This document shows positions 53,340 to 61,005 of a DNA stretch of 64,000 nt, in pieces (position 1 is the first letter of the stretch; each line of letters opens with the position of its first letter). The position numbers were made by a program, and so were the translations under genes. This stretch comes from Bacteroidota bacterium (GTDB lineage: Bacteria; Bacteroidota; Bacteroidia; Flavobacteriales; Weeksellaceae), in the NCBI GenBank assembly GCA_023461035.1, contig JAEWOD010000004.1:62001-126000 (forward strand), read 5' to 3'. Under the pieces are notes generated by a model. The model saw only the letters and a list, made by a program, of their open reading frames with translations. It was not told the DNA's origin and did no database searches.

Positions 53340-53542
53340 GGGATAAAATCATTTCTATATAATCTCTTTAAATAATGCCCGGTGCGCCTATCATATACAT
53401 TAATATAGTGCCAATTATTATAATTCACAGAATTTGAGAGCCATTGAGAACATTTATAAAGATTGTGTACATACTGAACCTTTACAAGAAATGCATTTTC
53501 CCGAGTAAATACAATAACGCTATAATCATTCTTTCTATTCAT
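53327..53542 (-). CDS. Small phage protein
   Basis: A 71-residue protein rich in Tyr, Asn and Arg (VQYVHNLYKCSQWLSNSVNY, VYDRRTGHYLKRLYRNDFIP), without signal or TM. It overlaps the metallopeptidase-like gene by 8 bp. Function unknown; the overlap supports it being real. Confidence 0.6.
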   Translation of the reverse strand: MNRKNDYSVIVFTRENAFLVKVQYVHNLYKCSQWLSNSVNYNNWHYINVYDRRTGHYLKRLYRNDFIPPFL

Positions 53543-53852
53543 TAATTGCGTAGGCTTCTATTTCCATCGGATTGTTTCTATATCCAAATTTAAGAGTATA
53601 GTACAGGTATAACAAATAAAACCCCAAAACCCCAAACCTTTTATATTGTTGCCAATGTACCATTTCATGTAAAACAGTTGATTCCACATAATGCCCGGCA
53701 GAAAAAAACATTCCAAAAGGTGGCAACGTAATAGCATGGAATTTTGCAAACGGTTGTAACCATGAGGGTACACTAAAGAATTTTGGTTGTTTACTTAAAG
53801 ACAAATAAACAACCAAACCTATGAGCACAAAAAACAAAAATTTTAACTTCAT
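53535..53852 (-). CDS. Phage membrane protein with HExxH zinc-peptidase motif
   Basis: The 105-residue protein has an N-terminal membrane anchor (LKFLFFVLIGLVVYLSLS), then TLPPFGMFFS and VLHEMVHWQQYKRFG with the HExxH zinc motif, and the downstream acidic segment NPMEIEAYAINE, whose Glu could be the third ligand. It overlaps the lysozyme gene by 4 bp, so it may cut peptide bonds in the cell wall during entry or lysis (inference). Confidence 0.75.
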   Translation of the reverse strand: MKLKFLFFVLIGLVVYLSLSKQPKFFSVPSWLQPFAKFHAITLPPFGMFFSAGHYVESTVLHEMVHWQQYKRFGVLGFYLLYLYYTLKFGYRNNPMEIEAYAINE

Positions 53853-54526
53853 AATAATGAACGATCAAAAGTATTCGCATACTGCTGCCAAACCGTTAGA
53901 TAATAATCATGATTTTTCGGAGTTTGCCCAATAAATAAAGCATGTTCGCCCATTCTTCGGGCAACTAAACCACGCAAAACATTACCTCCGGACTTCCACC
54001 AAGTTAATTTAGTTCTGGCCAACTCAAAATCTTTTTGTTTCAACGCCTGATAAAATTGTGTATCTGTACCATTTGAATTGCGAAACAAACCAGCACCGGT
54101 ATTATAACTTACAGAAACACAAGCATCAAATACACCTTGCGGAAGTGACAAACCATTAAGGTATCCCTTAACCAAATTTTCAAAATATGTTTTGACAACT
54201 GCATACATTCTATCAATTTGATTTCTTGTAAATCTTTGACCAAAATGCGTTATTTGACAGTCAGCTGGATACTTATCGTTATGAACATGAGTCAAACCCC
54301 ATCCAACGGTTTTATAACCGTCACCGACATCAATTACCTTATAAAAATTTGAATCCGGGTTAAGCGCATCAACCAACCAGTTTTGATACTCCCGGGTTTT
54401 CTTCCAATTAATAGCCCTATTGGTCATCGACAACAAATTAACCGGGACTAATCCTATATCCTTAACCAAATCAACTGCCATTTTACCACCCATTAATAAC
54501 GGGATTAATTTTATTAACTCAAACAT
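53849..54526 (-). CDS. Phage lysozyme / muramidase (GH24-like)
   Basis: The 225-residue protein has a hydrophobic N-terminus (MFELIKLIPLLMGGKMAVDL), then a lysozyme domain: GYKTVGWGLTHV corresponds to the GYGHT signature, and FDACVSVSYNTGAGLFRNS plus LTWWKSGGNVLRGLVARRMG to the C-lobe of phage endolysins. The catalytic Glu is less clear: Glu46 is about 29 residues before GWG, farther than usual. It probably degrades peptidoglycan for genome entry or release. Confidence 0.85.
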   Translation of the reverse strand: MFELIKLIPLLMGGKMAVDLVKDIGLVPVNLLSMTNRAINWKKTREYQNWLVDALNPDSNFYKVIDVGDGYKTVGWGLTHVHNDKYPADCQITHFGQRFTRNQIDRMYAVVKTYFENLVKGYLNGLSLPQGVFDACVSVSYNTGAGLFRNSNGTDTQFYQALKQKDFELARTKLTWWKSGGNVLRGLVARRMGEHALFIGQTPKNHDYYLTVWQQYANTFDRSLL

Positions 54527-54534
54527 AATTTAAA

Positions 54535-55146
54535 TTAAACATTTAACTCCAAAACTAAACGACAACCATCAGCATGATAAATAATTTCCCATGGCCCCGG
54601 TTGATTAAAAGTAACGACACCCTTTAAATGATTTGTGGCATGCGGAACAAAAACATACGGTTCCAACATCGTAGTACTTTGCAAAAAATTAAACTCCCAA
54701 GAAACCGTTTCTAAATCAAGAATAGGATTATCAAGATTAACAACTATTCCAACTGGAACCTCAACAATTATATCACCTAAAAATTGAAAACTTCCATCCA
54801 AATAACAATATTCATTAATTACCGGAATTTCAAAAAAATCTTCCTTTGTCAATGGAATCAAAAAATAAACAATTAACCCATTTTCAGATGGTACAATTTC
54901 AAGTATTCCGCTATCGATATAATCATTTCTATGATAAATTTCTTCATCGACAATTATAAAATTAGAAGTCCTATAAATAGAATCTGATAAATCCAAATAG
55001 ACACCATTTTTGTTTTTTTTAATGAATTCAGCCTTAACCTTAAATCGTTTCTGATTCAAGATAACAATAGAATCCTGCCAATGATTAATTGATTCAGAAG
55101 ACATTTTAGCTTGTCTATACGTTATCAAATTAATTTTCCCTTCCAT
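54535..55146 (-). CDS. Phage beta-rich protein, possible spike or minor capsid
   Basis: From ATG 55146 the protein has 203 residues, is beta-strand rich (VKAEFIKKNKNGVYLDLSDS, IIVEVPVGIVVNLDNP) and ends with FNQPGPWEIIYHADGCRLVL. It lacks TM segments. Size and position among virion-type genes suggest a spike or vertex protein, but no homologue was recognised. It overlaps the small membrane gene at 55130 by 17 bp. Confidence 0.65.
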   Translation of the reverse strand: MEGKINLITYRQAKMSSESINHWQDSIVILNQKRFKVKAEFIKKNKNGVYLDLSDSIYRTSNFIIVDEEIYHRNDYIDSGILEIVPSENGLIVYFLIPLTKEDFFEIPVINEYCYLDGSFQFLGDIIVEVPVGIVVNLDNPILDLETVSWEFNFLQSTTMLEPYVFVPHATNHLKGVVTFNQPGPWEIIYHADGCRLVLELNV

Positions 55147-55306
55147 CTTTTGTTTTCTTAAAATTTTTATACTTAAAATAAGAATCAACCACCACCGCTA
55201 ACAACGGTATCAGCATAGGTAAAACTTCCTTAAAACTTACCGATGATACTACAGCTGCTAAACCCGTTATCGGGAAATACTCGAAAAAACTACCTTGATT
55301 CGACAT
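55130..55306 (-). CDS. Small phage membrane protein
   Basis: A 58-residue product from ATG 55306 with two hydrophobic stretches (FPITGLAAVVSSVSF and VLPMLIPLLAVVVDSYF) and a Lys-rich tail. It overlaps both neighbours by 17 bp. Such proteins sit in the internal membrane of membrane-containing phages (inference). Confidence 0.68.
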   Translation of the reverse strand: MSNQGSFFEYFPITGLAAVVSSVSFKEVLPMLIPLLAVVVDSYFKYKNFKKTKDGREN

Positions 55307-55409
55307 TAAACGAAACAAATTTACCTTCAATTAAAGCGTAGAAAACGCCTAAAACTCCCAAAGCCGCTACCCATACAGGTACTTTACTATTACTATATCT
55401 TCTTGCCAT
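55290..55409 (-). CDS. Tiny single-TM phage protein (39 aa)
   Basis: ATG at 55409, stop at 55290: MARRYSNSKVPVWVAALGVL then GVFYALIEGKFVSFNVESR. Basic N-terminus and one TM helix resemble small virion membrane proteins. Overlap with the 55130 gene supports it. Confidence 0.65.
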   Translation of the reverse strand: MARRYSNSKVPVWVAALGVLGVFYALIEGKFVSFNVESR

Positions 55410-55435
55410 TTGTTTTATTTTTTTTTTTATGATTA

Positions 55436-55699
55436 TTAACCCCAACCGCCACCGGGCCAAATCTGATTTAAACCTTCCTGAATGCCGTCACCGATAGGAC
55501 CTAAAAAAGACAATCCTACTTTAATCAATCCTTTCCAGAACTTACCTCTTTTACCTTGACCTTGCGGAACGCTACCTTCATTAATAGACACCTGAGTAAT
55601 CAAAGCAAAAATCTTTTTAGGAAATAAAATAAGAGAAGCCACAAACGCAACTATTACCCATTCCCACCACTTCATATTTTTAAAATCTATTTTTTTCAT
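55436..55699 (-). CDS. Small phage membrane protein with Gly-rich tail
   Basis: From ATG 55699, 87 residues: one TM helix (WWEWVIVAFVASLILFPKKI), a basic segment (GQGKRGKFWKGLIKVGLSFL) and a Gly/Trp-rich tail IWPGGGWG. Possibly a virion membrane or packaging protein. An in-frame upstream start would add an unlikely Cys/Lys-rich leader. Confidence 0.68.
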   Translation of the reverse strand: MKKIDFKNMKWWEWVIVAFVASLILFPKKIFALITQVSINEGSVPQGQGKRGKFWKGLIKVGLSFLGPIGDGIQEGLNQIWPGGGWG

Positions 55700-55787
55700 T
55701 CTAAACTTTTTCTTTTTAAAAAATCGGGGATACGGAATAAATCCACACCCCCGCACTAACTAACCAAATATTAACCTATGAGAAAAT

Positions 55788-55964
55788 TTATTCTTCACTT
55801 AAATTACTTCCGTTCAACTTTCCGTCATCTCTCAGATCATCAATAAGATTTTTAAGATGCCTTACCACAATTGAAACCACCCGAAGAATTTCCTTGATAT
55901 TGTCTATATTTTTCCAAATATCTCCAATAACTCCAACGTTAAATCCTTTTACTGCTTTTGCCAT
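55788..55964 (-). CDS. Small phage protein (58 aa)
   Basis: ATG at 55964 overlaps the stop of the preceding gene (TAATG). The helical protein MAKAVKGFNVGVIGDIWKNI continues with a charged amphipathic stretch and acidic end (GSNLSEE). Unknown function. Confidence 0.65.
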   Translation of the reverse strand: MAKAVKGFNVGVIGDIWKNIDNIKEILRVVSIVVRHLKNLIDDLRDDGKLNGSNLSEE

Positions 55965-56389
55965 TATCTACCGTTTTTTCTATAAAAATAAGGTCCGACA
56001 TAACCACCACGACCGCCCCGAGGGTTCATAACAAAACCTAATTGGCTTATTGTAATTTTCCCGGTCGAAACGTCATATAAACCGGACGTTTTAATTTCTT
56101 GACCATTTGGCATTTCGATTCTTACAAACCAATTTTGCCAAATTCTATTAGATTTTGATTTTGTTTCATGCGTACCACTATACGGCGATGCATAAAATTT
56201 ACGTAAACCATTACGTTTGTCATACTTCCAACCGGAAACATACTGTTTCCCGTTTTTGTCTACACCGGATTTACAACCCGAATGTTTTTTTTGTTCTCTA
56301 TTTGGTTGAGAACGATAACCACCGCCATTATAATTTCCACGGTTATAACCACCACCGCCATAATTATTATTATAATTTCCGTATCCCAT
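55964..56389 (-). CDS. Gly/Tyr/Asn-rich phage protein
   Basis: The 141-residue protein starts with a low-complexity region (MGYGNYNNNYGGGGYNRGNY and on to about residue 30), followed by a basic domain (KKHSGCKSGVDKNGKQYVSG, GLRKFYASPYSG) and a Gly/Arg-rich end (NPRGGRGGYVGPYFYRKNGR). The basic, flexible composition suits ssDNA binding or condensation in the capsid, which is inference. Confidence 0.7.
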   Translation of the reverse strand: MGYGNYNNNYGGGGYNRGNYNGGGYRSQPNREQKKHSGCKSGVDKNGKQYVSGWKYDKRNGLRKFYASPYSGTHETKSKSNRIWQNWFVRIEMPNGQEIKTSGLYDVSTGKITISQLGFVMNPRGGRGGYVGPYFYRKNGR

Positions 56390-56392
56390 GAT

Positions 56393-56506
56393 CTATTTCT
56401 TTAAAAATTTGAACAAAACAAAACCTATAAGCAAATGCCATAACTTAACCTGAAATGAACCTATACTAAACAACGGTTTTGAACTTAACTGAGTTACTAC
56501 TTCCAT
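56393..56506 (-). CDS. Tiny single-TM phage protein (37 aa)
   Basis: ATG at 56506, stop at 56393: MEVVTQLSSKPLFSIGSFQV, then one TM helix (LWHLLIGFVLFKFLKK). It fits exactly between two structural-type genes, which supports a real gene despite its size. Confidence 0.6.
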   Translation of the reverse strand: MEVVTQLSSKPLFSIGSFQVKLWHLLIGFVLFKFLKK

Positions 56507-56510
56507 AATC

Positions 56511-57257
56511 TTATTTTAAAATTTTATTTTCTTTTGCGTATTTGTAAAAACCGAATAACAACAATCCACCAAGTGCATAATTCATAACGTTAAAACTCGA
56601 TAAAGTAGGAGTTATGCCACCACTTGACCAACCTCCGGGAATTATACCACCACCACCATCATAAACAGGTTCATCTATTACAGTATAACCGCCACCACCG
56701 GTATAATTTTGATCAACCTCATACGCACGATAAAAAAACGTTACAGTATGGCCAAATCCCATCCATCCACTTTGAGACTGTATATCTGATTGGCTATAAT
56801 TTTCTGCCTTTTTTAAACCATTCGTGCCGGGTAGATTATTAATATTGACGTTAGCCACAACAAAACCACTTGACAATAATAATGAGTGCAATTCTGTCAT
56901 ATACGTTCCCAGCATTTCTATGAACTTCAAACGATAATCTCCCTTACAACTACCTTTTTGCCCCGATTCTTTAGTACTCAAAGCCGCATATAAATGGCTT
57001 AACCTTTTTGAGAAATCATTAACATTTTGCAAACTCATTGACATATCAACACCTGCTTTTTTACGCATTGCGTTAATTTGTCCCGGGAAATTATCCTTTA
57101 AATATTTCAACTTAAATTCAGAAGACATACAACCCATTTGAGTTAACCAGTCCCAAAAATCCCCGTCAAACAACTCATCAACTAAACCGCCAACGTCTTC
57201 TATAACGCCACCCCAATCGGTTTCGCCACCGCCCGAACTTCCATTTCCCTCCGGCAT
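56511..57257 (-). CDS. Phage structural-type protein with C-terminal TM
   Basis: A 248-residue protein: acidic Gly-rich N-terminus (GSSGGGETDWGGVIEDVGGL), helical middle (about 45-140), Gly-rich linker (NYTGGGGYTVIDEPVYDGGG) and a C-terminal TM helix (NVMNYALGGLLLFGFYKYA). It starts 1 bp after the stop of the candidate capsid gene, so both are likely made together; it may link capsid and internal membrane. Confidence 0.72.
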   Translation of the reverse strand: MPEGNGSSGGGETDWGGVIEDVGGLVDELFDGDFWDWLTQMGCMSSEFKLKYLKDNFPGQINAMRKKAGVDMSMSLQNVNDFSKRLSHLYAALSTKESGQKGSCKGDYRLKFIEMLGTYMTELHSLLLSSGFVVANVNINNLPGTNGLKKAENYSQSDIQSQSGWMGFGHTVTFFYRAYEVDQNYTGGGGYTVIDEPVYDGGGGIIPGGWSSGGITPTLSSFNVMNYALGGLLLFGFYKYAKENKILK

Positions 57258-57258
57258 A

Positions 57259-58308
57259 TTAAAACCCTTTTACTGAATGAATACTTAACTTACTACCACT
57301 TCCTGTCGTACCAATAGTTGGATTATTTGGATTAATCGGAGGTGTCCATACTGTACCACCGGAATCGTTTAAAGTCATCCCTTGACCTGGCACCGGATTC
57401 GATGGAGTTGCAGTTCTTACATTCCCGGTACTTTTAACAGCCCCGGATAATTCAGCCGCTTGTTGACGTACTTTTGTTTGCTCAATATTACGTTGTTGCA
57501 ACTGAATCAATTTTGTAGATTCACGAACACAATCCAATTTGTAAATATGAATATCCGCGTCATTAAGATGCGATAAATCGAATTCGGTTTTTGTACGTGT
57601 ATCAACTAATACACCTTTCGCACCGAAAGCAATATCGTTACGAATATCATACAACGCACCGTCATATTTTGCAATATCGAACGATGTACGGCGACTGCCT
57701 TGGTATGCTCCTTTGTTATATTGGAAATATTCAAATTTTACTCCATCCGGGATATAAACATAATCATAACCCAATGCATCGATATTTGCAAAGTCATTTG
57801 ATTGTAAAATTCTTTGTTTGTCCAAAACAATCGGATAACCAATTTCACCAAAACAATAGTAGTCGAAGTATGCCTTTACTTCTTCAAACGGCTCAGCCGT
57901 TTCTTTTTGGAATAACTGAACAATCAATTTATTATCTTCACTCAAATGCAAATCTCCATTGAACGAAAACAACAAAAGAAATTGATACCATTGCTCAACA
58001 ATTGGATCATCATCTTCGTTTAATTCATCAGTAACTACATCTACCTGCAACGCTTGAACCCGATTTGATAACCTTTGGGTGATGCACAAGTAATCCTTTA
58101 GCGAAATTTCTGAAATCAAAGCATTTCTCTTTCCTTCCGAATCTTCATAATGCACTCTCAGAAATATATTTTCCAATTCCTGAATACGCATTAACAAACC
58201 AGCACAAGGCTTTTCTACCTCAAAATCAACCTGATTATATTGCGCATTAATAGCAACTGTATATTTATTCCCACCAATTGCCTGAACTTGTCCGTAACTA
58301 TCTGCCAT
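57259..58308 (-). CDS. Candidate phage major capsid protein
   Basis: From ATG 58308 the product has 349 residues, beginning MADSYGQVQAIGGNKYTVAI. It is beta-rich, with Asp/Tyr/Phe-rich strands (FDYYCFGEIGYPIVLDKQRI, YVYIPDGVKFEYFQYNKGAY) and a Pro/Gly/Thr-rich C-terminal tail. Length and place (first gene of its transcript, after a terminator and noncoding gap) fit a double jelly-roll capsid protein as in FLiP. No sequence homologue could be checked; structure prediction is needed. Confidence 0.6.
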   Translation of the reverse strand: MADSYGQVQAIGGNKYTVAINAQYNQVDFEVEKPCAGLLMRIQELENIFLRVHYEDSEGKRNALISEISLKDYLCITQRLSNRVQALQVDVVTDELNEDDDPIVEQWYQFLLLFSFNGDLHLSEDNKLIVQLFQKETAEPFEEVKAYFDYYCFGEIGYPIVLDKQRILQSNDFANIDALGYDYVYIPDGVKFEYFQYNKGAYQGSRRTSFDIAKYDGALYDIRNDIAFGAKGVLVDTRTKTEFDLSHLNDADIHIYKLDCVRESTKLIQLQQRNIEQTKVRQQAAELSGAVKSTGNVRTATPSNPVPGQGMTLNDSGGTVWTPPINPNNPTIGTTGSGSKLSIHSVKGF

Positions 58309-58350
58309 AATTAATTTTATTTTCTTTTTTAATACATCAAAATTCCAAAC

Positions 58351-58382
58351 AAAAAAAACATTGAATTTTAAACCCAATGTTT
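58351..58382 (-). terminator. Terminator separating Rep from virion genes
   Basis: On the minus strand AACATTG and CAATGTT form a stem around GGTTTAAAATT, followed by TTTTTTT. It ends the Rep transcript and leaves a separate start for the capsid operon. Confidence 0.7.
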
Positions 58383-58437
58383 TTAAATGATTTTAAATGC
58401 TTTTTAATCAGATTTAAGCATACTTCCAAATAAATAC

Positions 58438-59661
58438 TTATCCAAATGCCACTCCGTAACTATCGAACAATGATAGAGGTTGCGAATTTCCGTCATTACT
58501 CTTTGTGCCATCGACCGGGAACACCCCAATTCGTTCATTACATCTTTGTATGTTATTCTTTTCCGGTTCATACAATTGCTGATTTAAATTCTTATAATAA
58601 TCTTTTACTTTTTTAAATATTTCAATGCCGTATCTTTTTAAGGTTTGCCATACAAACCCCTTGTACATTAAAACAAAATCAATCCCGTCAATTCTTTTTA
58701 AATGCCTTTCAGCAATATCCACAATTTTACGAGCCACAGAATCCCCGACAAATTCAGGATATTTCAAAAACTTGATATTCCGGGAACAACCCCAAACCCT
58801 ACCAATGATAGGACGTTTATTTTCTTCGTTTTTAGTCATATATTTTATCATATAACCGGCAATATTTTTAATTCCCTTAAGCGAATGTATATCCGTAGAA
58901 TTTGGATTATTAAAACCCTCTTTTTTCTGAATTAAATATTCTAAATTTTGGATTTCACGAGGTTTTTTACTTTTCGGGTTGTAAGTAAAACCCTTTGACA
59001 TCATATTGGCGGAAAAACGTTCTATATAGCCTAATTTTTTCATTTGCAAATTCCAAAGATTTCTAACTATTCCATGATCTACATAACGGTCAATTAAAAC
59101 GTGGAAATGAATGTTTCCGTTTTTTTGTGCTTCTGCTTTCCACAAATAAAATTTAACATTATACGTCTTTACAAGATTTTCAAGGAACAATGTAAAAGAA
59201 CGTTTAATTATTTTATCCGTATGGAATTGAGCACAAGGTAGAGTACAGGTTACAAAAGTCAAATAGGGTTGATTCTGATAATCTTTTTTCCAATCATAAC
59301 CAACATATACCGAATTAACAGCATTTTCTATTAATTTACGCATACGTTTTTTTGTGGCCACTGAAACCGTACCCAATTCTTTAAGAGCAAACGGAAAATA
59401 TTTTTTTTTCCAATCATAATAAAATTGATACTCTTCAACCCATTTTTTCAAATCAATTTCCCCCGATTCATTATATAAATCTTCCAAAACTTCATCAACC
59501 GGAGTTTTAAGGGATTGTTTCAACGTTTCACGATTGCCACCCAAATTAGAATCCAAGTTTTTTGAATATGCTATTATCGACCCGTTTCGTACTTGAACAA
59601 CTTCAACCGACTTATTAGGCTCGTATATTGGGCTTTTTTGACTTTCGATTTTACCGACCAT
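58438..59661 (-). CDS. HUH rolling-circle replication initiation protein
   Basis: The 407-residue endonuclease nicks the origin and starts rolling-circle replication. Motif 1 is TFVTCTLP (135-142), motif 2 HFHVL with His185 and His187, motif 3 AGYMIKYMTK with Tyr270/Tyr274 and Lys277; WGCSRN follows (about 290). The spacing and layout resemble Rep proteins of ssDNA phages of the Microviridae/Finnlakeviridae type rather than plasmid Reps with helicase domains. All motifs are intact, so the element could still replicate. Confidence 0.9.
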   Translation of the reverse strand: MVGKIESQKSPIYEPNKSVEVVQVRNGSIIAYSKNLDSNLGGNRETLKQSLKTPVDEVLEDLYNESGEIDLKKWVEEYQFYYDWKKKYFPFALKELGTVSVATKKRMRKLIENAVNSVYVGYDWKKDYQNQPYLTFVTCTLPCAQFHTDKIIKRSFTLFLENLVKTYNVKFYLWKAEAQKNGNIHFHVLIDRYVDHGIVRNLWNLQMKKLGYIERFSANMMSKGFTYNPKSKKPREIQNLEYLIQKKEGFNNPNSTDIHSLKGIKNIAGYMIKYMTKNEENKRPIIGRVWGCSRNIKFLKYPEFVGDSVARKIVDIAERHLKRIDGIDFVLMYKGFVWQTLKRYGIEIFKKVKDYYKNLNQQLYEPEKNNIQRCNERIGVFPVDGTKSNDGNSQPLSLFDSYGVAFG

Positions 59662-59677
59662 TTGGATAAACCAATAT

Positions 59678-59908
59678 TTAATACGCTCGTAAATGAATTT
59701 TAAAACCCTTTTTTATGTCTCCAATTGACTCAATTTTTACAATTCCTATATGATACTGCCACCCGATTTGAATTATATTATTCCAATCAATAGAAGAAAA
59801 CTCCCTTCCAGATATATACAAACTAAACATTTCATCTCCTTCTAAAAACCCAAAATTTAAATAACGACTACCAAACGCACGTTTTAACGACTCTATATAA
59901 TCTTTCAT
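59678..59908 (-). CDS. Small phage protein upstream of Rep
   Basis: The 76-residue protein (MKDYIESLKRAFGSRYLNFG...) is mixed alpha/beta, with no TM segment. It overlaps the previous gene by 4 bp and precedes Rep by 16 bp, so it is an early gene, possibly a replication accessory factor. Confidence 0.6.
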   Translation of the reverse strand: MKDYIESLKRAFGSRYLNFGFLEGDEMFSLYISGREFSSIDWNNIIQIGWQYHIGIVKIESIGDIKKGFKIHLRAY

Positions 59909-60177
59909 GATAACAACTCATTTTTCGTTAATAATTCACCTATTTTAATTTCCAATGAATCAATAGCCTTATCCAACGGTTGTTGTTGACTCATTACACA
60001 ATCACAATCGAATATCAAAACCAAAAAAGACTGAATTATATACTCATCTTCAAACTCAATAAATCCATCTTTAGAAGCATTATCCAACCAAGATTTAAGA
60101 TTACCGGTGTAGTACGATTCTTTCCACTTAAGCCAACTAATAAAAGTGCGTAACAAGTAAATTTTTAACTGTTTCAT
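59905..60177 (-). CDS. Small phage protein
   Basis: The 90-residue product is helical with a Trp/Tyr-rich N-terminus (LRTFISWLKWKESYYTGNLK) and a Cys pair (FDCDCVMS). It overlaps its neighbours by 4 bp on both sides. Unknown function. Confidence 0.6.
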   Translation of the reverse strand: MKQLKIYLLRTFISWLKWKESYYTGNLKSWLDNASKDGFIEFEDEYIIQSFLVLIFDCDCVMSQQQPLDKAIDSLEIKIGELLTKNELLS

Positions 60178-60362
60178 ATCAAATCGATTTTAATGTTAAT
60201 ATCCCAAGCCCCATTTTCAGGAATTCGAAAAAGCCCCCCTATAAATAATTGAACATCCTTTAATGAACTAAAAACAGATTCAACGCCTTTAAATTCAACA
60301 ACATAACCGTTTGAAACAGTTCTAATTTTCAAATTTTGATTAACTACATTTTTTGATTCCAT
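60174..60362 (-). CDS. Small phage protein
   Basis: From ATG 60362, 62 residues: MESKNVVNQNLKIRTVSNGY, then VVEFKGVESVFSSLKDV and a final INIKIDLI. The in-frame upstream start at 60446 lies inside the preceding gene and is less likely. No family recognised. Confidence 0.58.
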   Translation of the reverse strand: MESKNVVNQNLKIRTVSNGYVVEFKGVESVFSSLKDVQLFIGGLFRIPENGAWDINIKIDLI

Positions 60363-60381
60363 AATTCTGATTTTTAAAAAG

Positions 60382-60588
60382 TTATTTTGATATAAAATTG
60401 ATTTTAAGCCCCCTTCTAAGTTTGAAGGTATATTGTTGTTGACCACCTTTTAAAACCTTGTTAAAATGACTGTTAGCCAACGAAACACCTACAAGTGACC
60501 AGTATCGACCTGCACCAATCAAATGAGATTGATTTTCATTATCATACTGATAGCGGATAACGAAGTTTTTATTGATTTCAGAAATCAT
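60382..60588 (-). CDS. Small phage protein
   Basis: The 68-residue beta-rich protein starts MISEINKNFVIRYQYDNENQ. Its first 12 codons are duplicated upstream at 60763-60798. It overlaps the 49-residue ORF before it by 11 bp (ATGATTTCTGA). Unknown function. Confidence 0.58.
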   Translation of the reverse strand: MISEINKNFVIRYQYDNENQSHLIGAGRYWSLVGVSLANSHFNKVLKGGQQQYTFKLRRGLKINFISK

Positions 60589-60727
60589 AAAACCATCTTA
60601 AACGGTCAAACTGCTGAAAACTGAAAAAACCCGATGCATACAGGTAATACATAGACCAATACGCATTTTCTAACTTAAATTTTCCTATTAATTTTAAATA
60701 GGACTTTTTTAATTCATAATCATTCAT
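60578..60727 (-). CDS. Small phage protein (49 aa)
   Basis: ATG at 60727, stop at 60578: MNDYELKKSYLKLIGKFKLE, then aromatic-rich NAYWSMYYLYASGFFSFQQF. Stop/start overlap with the next gene supports translation. Unknown function. Confidence 0.55.
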   Translation of the reverse strand: MNDYELKKSYLKLIGKFKLENAYWSMYYLYASGFFSFQQFDRLRWFYDF

Positions 60728-60740
60728 ATACAATTGATTT

Positions 60741-60798
60741 TTAAAAGTTTATAACTAATTGAAGCGGATAACAAAGTTTTTATTGATTTCAGAAATCA
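60741..60798 (-). pseudogene. Residual gene fragment fused from two neighbours
   Basis: 60763-60798 matches 60552-60587 (5' end of the 60588 gene) with one mismatch in 36 bp; 60741-60761 matches 61006-61026 (3' end of the 61590 gene) with one mismatch in 21 bp. On the minus strand it reads ISEINKNFVIRFN-stop. It looks like the scar of a recombination that removed or duplicated a gene. Confidence 0.6.
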
Positions 60799-60995
60799 CA
60801 ATCCGTAATATCATTTGGATTTCCACAAAATTTTTTTACACAATCGACACAATGCCACGCCCTTTTTCTCAATAATGGATACCAGAACAATCTCATAAAT
60901 TCATTTTTCCTTTTTTTACCACACCATGTACAATAATGCCGAGGATCTTGACGGAGTGTGTCTACTGCAGTAGACTTTTTTAATTCCTGAATCAT
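60789..60995 (-). CDS. Small phage zinc-ribbon protein
   Basis: The 68-residue basic protein has two CxxC knuckles (YCTWCGKKRKN and WHCVDCVKKF), spaced like a zinc ribbon, so it may bind DNA or regulate early transcription. A perfect 16-bp palindrome GTCTACTGCAGTAGAC (60960-60975) lies within its first codons. Confidence 0.68.
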   Translation of the reverse strand: MIQELKKSTAVDTLRQDPRHYCTWCGKKRKNEFMRLFWYPLLRKRAWHCVDCVKKFCGNPNDITDCDF

Positions 60996-61005
60996 ATTTA
61001 TTACA

